From: Brienomyrus brachyistius
Taxonomy: Eukaryota > Chordata > Actinopteri > Osteoglossiformes > Mormyridae
Direction of reading: 5' to 3'
Assembly: GCF_023856365.1 (NCBI RefSeq)
Contig: NC_064539.1
Location: forward strand, 17,521,519-17,585,518
DNA: 64,000 bases
Shown here: piece after piece, positions 45,482 to 64,000 of the stretch
Numbering within the stretch: position 1 is the first letter of the stretch
Layout: every line of letters begins with the position of its first letter
Notes under the pieces: generated by a model
What the model was told of the DNA's origin: nothing
Databases searched by the model: none
The model's input: the letters and a program-made list of their open reading frames with translations, nothing else
Translations under genes and position numbers: made by a program

Positions 45482-48400
45482 CAACGCAATTATAGTAATT
45501 AGATATACATAGAATTGTTTTGCCATTGAAGAAAGTTTATTTGCCTTTTGGGGGTTACTATGAAAAGTCCCCTCTCTGAAACTAGGAAAAATACATTAGC
45601 AATTATACGTTACAGCAGTACAATTGAGTGTTTCCTGCCTACTGATTGTGAGATAGCAAAGGAGCTGGAGGGAGAGCCGTCCTGGGGGAAGCAGCTTTCA
45701 CCCTCACACTCAGGGCCCACTTCATGCACACGGCCGCTAGCTTTGGTAAGCAAACTGAAACGTCCCGATGCCTGATCTTCTGACGAGGTTACATTTGGCA
45801 ATTAAATGTGTGCCAAAATGTATATAAATGGAGGGCATGGCTATAAGAGACACCTACACTGATATCTGCTGCAAACGCAAGGCACTGCATACGATAAATA
45901 CACACCCCCATGTAGGCGGCCTTGTCCAAAAATAGCATTTCTAATTAACTTAGCCTGTATTGATTGATTCCACGGGAATAAATGTGTTGGGGTTAAAAGT
46001 CTGACGCCAGACTTTAAACTCTGAAAATAAAACACAGCTATGTGACAGTTATGAAATCGGTAAATAAAACTGAAAATTCATAAGGCGCGTGCAAATACAT
46101 CAGTAAGCAATGGAAAACCTCGCAGGTGGGTAAAGGGGCGGAGGAGTGATGAGCAGAGGATCTGCTTACGGCACAGCAGCTTTGAAAAGTCAACTATTTA
46201 CAATAAACTAATCCGAGAACTTCCCTGCAGTCACTGACCACGCGGCTAAATTAAACACACAACTAATTTCGTTGGTCTTTAAAATTGCTTCTGTGGTACC
46301 GAGGACTAGTAAATAAACAAAATAAAATACCACCAAGTGTTTTTTTCTGCGACAATATACAAAGTTTTATGTGGTCAGCCTATTCATTTCCCCTAATTAG
46401 AAAAAAAATGGATAATTTTAGTTTATGTGACAGATCATGAAAGTTTACTTCAGGAAAGGGAAAAGAAATGTAGACCTTTACAGACCCAGATCTACTTTAA
46501 ACAGATAACAGCGGCTGTGTGTCTCCACAAGGAGAGACTTTATATGAATTTATTTACATAAAGCATGTTCCAGAATGTGAGGGACGTCTGTGAGCTTCGG
46601 TTCCAAATAAACCAGCTCACAATGTTAGCGTGTGCGTTTGTGGAACAGCCGAAAGCAATGACGGCGACATGCAGGACCAAAGGGATCAATCTGACTGCAG
46701 CAGAAACGCATGGGGTGCCGCGCCTGCAGCCCTTCAGCAACGTACTCGGGAGTACGACGTGCGTGGGGGACACGGGGCCCAGCACGTCCATCAAAGCATG
46801 GACTGGTCTTCATTACTACTGCTCACTCAGTGGTAGAATGGACTGTTGTTGACATTTCTATCATACGAGTTAAGCAGTGGAGTTATGGGAAGAAAGGACC
46901 GTAATGGACAGACAGACGGAGAAAAAGCACTGTGCTTCTAGCCACAACCTCACAGAAGACTGAATTGATGGTGGTCCAGGGTACAGCTCAGTAGCTGCCC
47001 ATAGAGAAACAGTGTACACCACAGTAACCTGCAAGTCAGCAGGATGCGCTGTCTACTGAAAGGTGTGCTTTGTGAGACGGCACCGTGCATACCATCCGCT
47101 GGAGAGCGTTTCATTAAGGAGAGAGGTGGAAGGCCCAACTCCTACCCTCAAATAGCGGACATTGAAGGCTGTGCTCTGAAACGCTCAAAGTGGTAAGACA
47201 CCCCAGAATGTTACTCCAGGCAAACAAGCGGAGGCAACCCGAACTAAACTACAATTACAGGTACAGGACATTCAAAGGTCCTTGCTTCGCCACAGAGTAC
47301 TACCTTTACGTATAAAAAATTGGAAGAATGCTCTACTCTGATTATACTTACGTTATACTCAGAAACTCTAAAATAATTTATCCAAACTATATACACACAT
47401 AATATCATTTCTACAAATATATTTATAGTAATAAGCACCATAAATATATATGCATACATTTGTAGTATAATCCCACATACACACGCACACAGTGAATATA
47501 CAATTAAAATTAAATATTGCAGTGCTGTTTCGGGTAAGACTCAATTGAACATTCACATTGTTTCAAGTAAGCTTTAAGCTAAAAGTTCAGGTGTATTGCT
47601 ATATAATAAAGACCAAGTTCAGCCTTCGATTTTGCTAAAGTTAACTAAAGTCATATTGCTTTTCCGTTGTTGGGGTATATGCCTTATACGTAGAGATAGT
47701 TTGACTGTTCTGTACAGTGGAGATAGCCTGGTTAGGCCGAAAGCGGTAAGAGTGTTTAGAGCCACACAACCTGATGGTTCTAGAAGTCAGAGAAGAGATC
47801 TTGAGGACCCAAGTGAATAATAAAAGGTGCGATGGTCCGCGGCTGGTAAAAGGGATTGTCAATGAAAAGACCACCTACAGTGAGAAGAAGAGCAGAGAGA
47901 CTGCAGTTAATGTCCGGACCTGCAGGAGGCAGCATCACACATTCCAGGTTGGAAATCTCTGCTCTTTCAGCTGTATGTGGGGTTTTCATTGCATCGGGGC
48001 GTATCAGGTTAATAAAAAGGACATCAACAACTGAAGTTGCACATTACCAATTCGGACAAAAAAAAAACAAAACAAAAAAAACGTGGAGCCCATTCGTTCG
48101 AGATAAAGCAGAGAAATGTAAAAACTGTATGCAATAACTCTGTAGTTCAGACAATGTAGTTAGTAACTCTGGAGAGATAAATTAAAGGGTGATTTTGGAG
48201 ATCTAGTACAATGCCTGCCATCAAGACGAGAGAGGGCGAGCTTGGGTGAGAGTTTGCAGCAGGGACAGTAACCTCATTGGTCTGGGGGCGGTGGCTTAGT
48301 GCTCCCATCCCCCTTTGCAAAGTGAAACAACCCAATCAAAACATGGTATTGCTTGATATCGAACAATTGCGTTTGGAGGAGAGACTGTGCCTTCTCTCGT

Positions 48401-49571
48401 CAGCGATGACCCTGTCCCAGCCACGGGCCAGCAAAAGCTTATCCTGACAGATCAGAACTCCCCAGACTCCTGAGCTTCAGCCCCAAACAACCCAAAGCTG
48501 CCAGAAGGACCAGAATTCCAAATGGGCCGCGCCTAGCATTGGTAGGGAGTTTGGGAGACGGGGATTGGCTGGAAATTGGTCTTCTGGCTAGTTTTGGGCT
48601 ATCCCTTCTAATATGAGAAAGGCAGATTTTACTCATAACATTCATCAAAACAGAGGGGAAACCATCTTATATACATGAACCATCAGGCGTTGGAAGATGA
48701 CAGGAGGAAGATGAAGGTGTGTTGTGAGGTACCTGCTGGCCTCATGGGAAAAGACAGACTTGTAGCTCACACAGACACTTCACAAAAATTAAAATAAAAA
48801 TATGGGACAGTTAGGTAGCAAGTCTTGGTGGACCTTTGTTGCTGCTTTTGATTCCGCCGCGAGTAGCTGCGTTCTTGCCTCTCTGGAGTGTGCGTGTGTT
48901 TGGGCCCTTTGCCAGGAACCTCGGGGGGAACCAGCCAAGCGGCCTCTCGCGTTTGACGCACATGCAACTGAAGGCCACAAGAACCCCGTGTGATAGGTGT
49001 GCGGTCAGCTATCAGGACCACAAACAGGAGCTCTGCCTTGGCCAAAAGGTAGGCCACAATCGTTTTCCCTTTTTTGATTAATTCCATCATCCATTGATTT
49101 CGGACAGGGTAATCAGTCAGAGAATCCTCCCAGGCCTGGTCCTGATAGTCTAGAACATTTCATTTCATCAATATTATCCTTCGTCGCTAAGACGTTTTCT
49201 GTCCGTTGCTGTCGTTCGCTGTGTATGTGCAGAGCAGTACTGTAATCTGTTCATTTTCTAGGGCTTAACAATTAATTTAAAGCAGTAAACCATTACATAT
49301 GTTAGCCAACTGTGGCTTCGAAGCCATTTTTGGAAGAGTTTTAAGAGAAAGGCAAAAGTCAGAGAGAGGCAGCTAAAGATCAAAAGCCCCAAATTGCCAA
49401 GCTGACAACCAGAAATCATCTAGCCTCTCCTATGATCCACCACCGTACTGGGCAATTAAGTACCAGCAAAGAATACCAGTGTTAGCCTTAATGCTAAAGC
49501 CCCAGAATGCACTTACGATGCTAAAGGGCTGTATACACCAGTCAGTACTCAGGTGTTGTAAGATACAAAGG

Positions 49572-49577
49572 TTTATT
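49572..49577 (-). terminator. Candidate proximal poly(A) signal for STRBP
   Basis: The minus strand reads GGTGAATAAACCTTTG, about 330 bases after the stop codon. It could give a short 3' UTR form. Confidence 0.4.
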
Positions 49578-49905
49578 CACCAATGCTGGCAGTATCGTCT
49601 ATACATCCTTCACATAGCTGGTCACCTTTACAGTGTGTGTCAGAGTCAAATGTTACAGCCCGTAAACGCTCCCCCCAGAGAAAAACACCACATCAACAAC
49701 AAAAAAAAATGCCTGTATAATTTATATTCCAAGACTGAGGTAACATTTCACAGTACAAATCCTCAAAATTTTAATGAACAAACCTGCTTTTTAAATTTTT
49801 AAAACGATGTTTTAAAGTAGAAAAGAAAGCACAAAAATCCCCTTCTAAAAATCTGTACAGTTTGGGTTGAGTAACGGGGGGGGGGGCGGCCTGGGGCCCT
49901 CAGTG

Positions 49906-62462
<12,557 letters not shown>

Positions 62463-62582
62463 CTGTGAGGATGGGAAACGACACAAAAATCCTGAGGATG
62501 ATAGACGACCCCCCCCACTAAACACCCACCCAAAGAGTCATTAAAAGCATTTGTTTAGACAATGTCCTAAAATGGCGTTCAC

Positions 62583-62588
62583 CTCCAT
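62583..62588 (-). CDS. strbp: Possible STRBP start exon end (ATG GAG)
   Basis: On the minus strand ACCATGGAG|GTGAAC gives an ATG in ideal Kozak context, one more codon, then a GT donor. Splicing to 62462 across a 120-bp intron keeps frame and yields ME-RSIRSF. The extra glutamate is not in the human start as I recall it, so this is a candidate only. The 5' border of the exon is not determinable. Confidence 0.4.
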
Positions 62589-62599
62589 GGTATAGCATG

Positions 62600-63435
62600 A
62601 ATCGATCGCTCAGCGCGTTTCCATTGCAGGAGGGCACTGGGCATGGAGGTGACACCCATTTATAATAGGCAGCTGTGTCAGAGACTCACCAGCGGCCTTC
62701 GCCCCCCCCCCACCCCCCACCCCCCATAATGGGGCACAGGGACGCAGACACACACCTCACACACATAAACACACATCATAGTATCAGTCTGTGTTTGTCT
62801 TCAGGCTGACAGGTACTGAGGAAAATCTCAGAAATGCCCCCTCCCCCATTAATTCGAATGAGGCCCCTGAGCTCCAAGCTCCTCTTCACAATGTGCGAGT
62901 CCCCCCACACTGACAATATCCCCAACCTGACTGAAGCTGCTGGGTTAAGGGTCAGAGAGGCAAGACACCCAGCTGGGTAGAGAGTCAGCCCGCTTCCCCC
63001 CCGCCCCAGTCCGTGCCTATCCCACCCCTCCTGAGAATGGGGGCTCCCCGGCTCTCCTCCCATGGATGAGCACATTATCGGGACGGAAGGGGCATTAGCT
63101 CCCGCCTGCCGAATTAGGCGTCCGCTCATGCACGCAGGCCCCTCGCCGTCGGATGGACGTGAACGCGGCGAGCCCCCGCGACAGTGACACAACAGAGCGC
63201 GGGTGGGCTTCCCTGTGCCGCCGCTACGCACCAGCGGGCATCGGGGGGGGGCACAGCCACTGGTTTATGAGGCGTGGCTAATGTAGCGCGGCGCATCGCT
63301 ATAAAACACATGCCGACAGGCAGAACAGCCCCGGTGGTGGCCCCCCAGGCCCAGGGCCACGCTGTAAATCACAGCCGTTTACAAGGGCGGTCCTGCCCCT
63401 GACAGCCACCGGCAGCAGCGCCATGCAGGCGCGGG
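62600..63435 (-). other. 5' flank or 5' UTR region of STRBP
   Basis: A GC-rich stretch with C-runs at 62701-62727. No exon, CpG-type promoter motif or TATA box was identified with confidence. Confidence 0.4.
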
Positions 63436-63439
63436 CACC

Positions 63440-63925
63440 CTGATCGTCGCTGCAGACGCTGGTCGGCACCCTGATCGCTGGTCGGCACCCTGATCGTCGC
63501 TGCAGACGCTGGTCGGCACCCTGATCGCTGGTCGGCACCCTGATCGTCGCTGCAGACGCTGGTCGGCACCCTGATCGTCGCTGCAGACGCTGGTCGGCAA
63601 CCTGATCGTCGCTGCAGACGCTGGTCGGCAACCTGATCGTCGCTGCAGACGCTGGTCGGCACCCTGATCGTCGCTGCAGACTCTGGTCGGCACCCTGATC
63701 TCTGGTCGGCACCCTGATCGTCGCTGCAGACGCTGGTCGGCACCCTGATCGTCGCTGCAGACGCTGGTCGGCACCCTGATCGTCGCTGCAGACGCTGGTC
63801 GGCACCCTGATCTCTGGTCGGCACCCTGATCTCTGGTCGGCACCCTGATCTCTGGTCGGCACCCTGATCGTCGCTGCAGACGCTGGTCGGCACCCTGATC
63901 GTCGCTGCAGACGCTGGTCGGCACG
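63440..63925. repeat. Two-length tandem array (31-bp and 19-bp units)
   Basis: Twelve long units, CTGATCGTCGCTGCAGACGC plus TGGTCGGCACC, are interspersed with six short units, CTGATC(G/T)CTGGTCGGCACC, that lack an internal 12 bases. Total length fits 12 x 31 + 6 x 19. Short units occur singly or as a run of three. Three minus-strand frames stay open through it, giving repeated QRLQRRSGCRPAS-like peptides that are artefacts. Confidence 0.95.
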
Positions 63926-64000
63926 CCTGGCTTTGTGCTCAGCGTACCGTGGGGACGTCTGAGGACACTTTTCCGGTCCACACAATATAAACCCCCATTT

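Larger units (their letters stand above)
42715..49905 (-). other. strbp: Inferred long STRBP 3' UTR
   Basis: This 7.2-kb stretch lies directly after the STRBP stop on the minus strand. AATAAA signals on that strand lie at 49572-49577 (proximal) and 42732-42737 (distal), with further AT-rich ones near 45042. Unlike all surrounding sequence, it has no MITE copy, GC-rich minisatellite or exon that I can see, and it is AT-rich with a large (TA)n at 45435-45479. A repeat-poor long 3' UTR is the simplest reading, but no transcript evidence is available. Confidence 0.45.

Noticed and set aside
63299..63985. Minus-strand frames of up to 228 residues with QRLQRRSGCRPAS repeats
   Set aside because: Readings of the 31/19-bp array; three frames carry the same peptides in rotation.

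Overview
The window looks like nuclear DNA of a ray-finned (teleost-type) fish. It holds two multi-exon vertebrate genes with short phase-conserved exons and GT-AG introns, a Tc1-type transposon fossil, hAT-type foldback MITEs with 8-bp target duplications, a fish-style dispersed repeat, and many GC-rich minisatellites. I recognise no bacterial, plasmid or viral gene. The species cannot be named from sequence alone.

Layout. (1) 1761-35265, + strand: the 3' half of RABGAP1, a Rab GTPase-activating protein. Fourteen exons encode the TBC domain, with its arginine and glutamine fingers, and the C-terminal coiled coil through the stop codon. Upstream exons lie outside the window. (2) 7671-8714, + strand: an intact single-exon orphan GPCR, GPR21, nested in the 15.6-kb RABGAP1 intron. 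(3) about 35.3-42.7 kb: RABGAP1 3' UTR and a gene-free interval between convergent genes, with MITEs and a Tc1 remnant. (4) 42.7-49.9 kb: a repeat-poor, AT-rich stretch that I infer to be a long STRBP 3' UTR. (5) 49906-62462 (perhaps 62588), - strand: a nearly complete STRBP, with a DZF domain, two double-stranded-RNA-binding domains and an RG-rich tail, in sixteen coding exons plus a possible tiny start exon. (6) 62.6-64 kb: sequence 5' of STRBP with a two-length tandem array. From memory, the RABGAP1-GPR21-STRBP order and orientation match human 9q33. This supports the names over the paralogues RABGAP1L, GPR52 and ILF3.

The most unusual content is in the introns. In RABGAP1 a 33-bp minisatellite of 55 complete units with no length change starts exactly at a 5' splice site, so nearly every unit repeats a GTGAGC donor in the exon's reading frame. 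A few exons later a 48-bp minisatellite ends exactly at the 3' splice site of the last exon, so each of 18 junctions carries an identical pyrimidine tract plus CAG|GAC. A third array (35 bp, about 45 units) repeats a CTAAC branch-point-like motif, a pyrimidine run and CAG. The gene therefore carries dozens of tandem copies of its own splice signals, which could be silent decoys or a source of length-variable isoforms. Two STRBP introns also have simple or tandem repeats starting within about ten bases of the donor, and two STRBP introns use GC-AG borders.

Gene models were built by reading splice borders and checking phase and residue counts exon by exon. Family assignments rest on recalled vertebrate protein sequences, not on a search.
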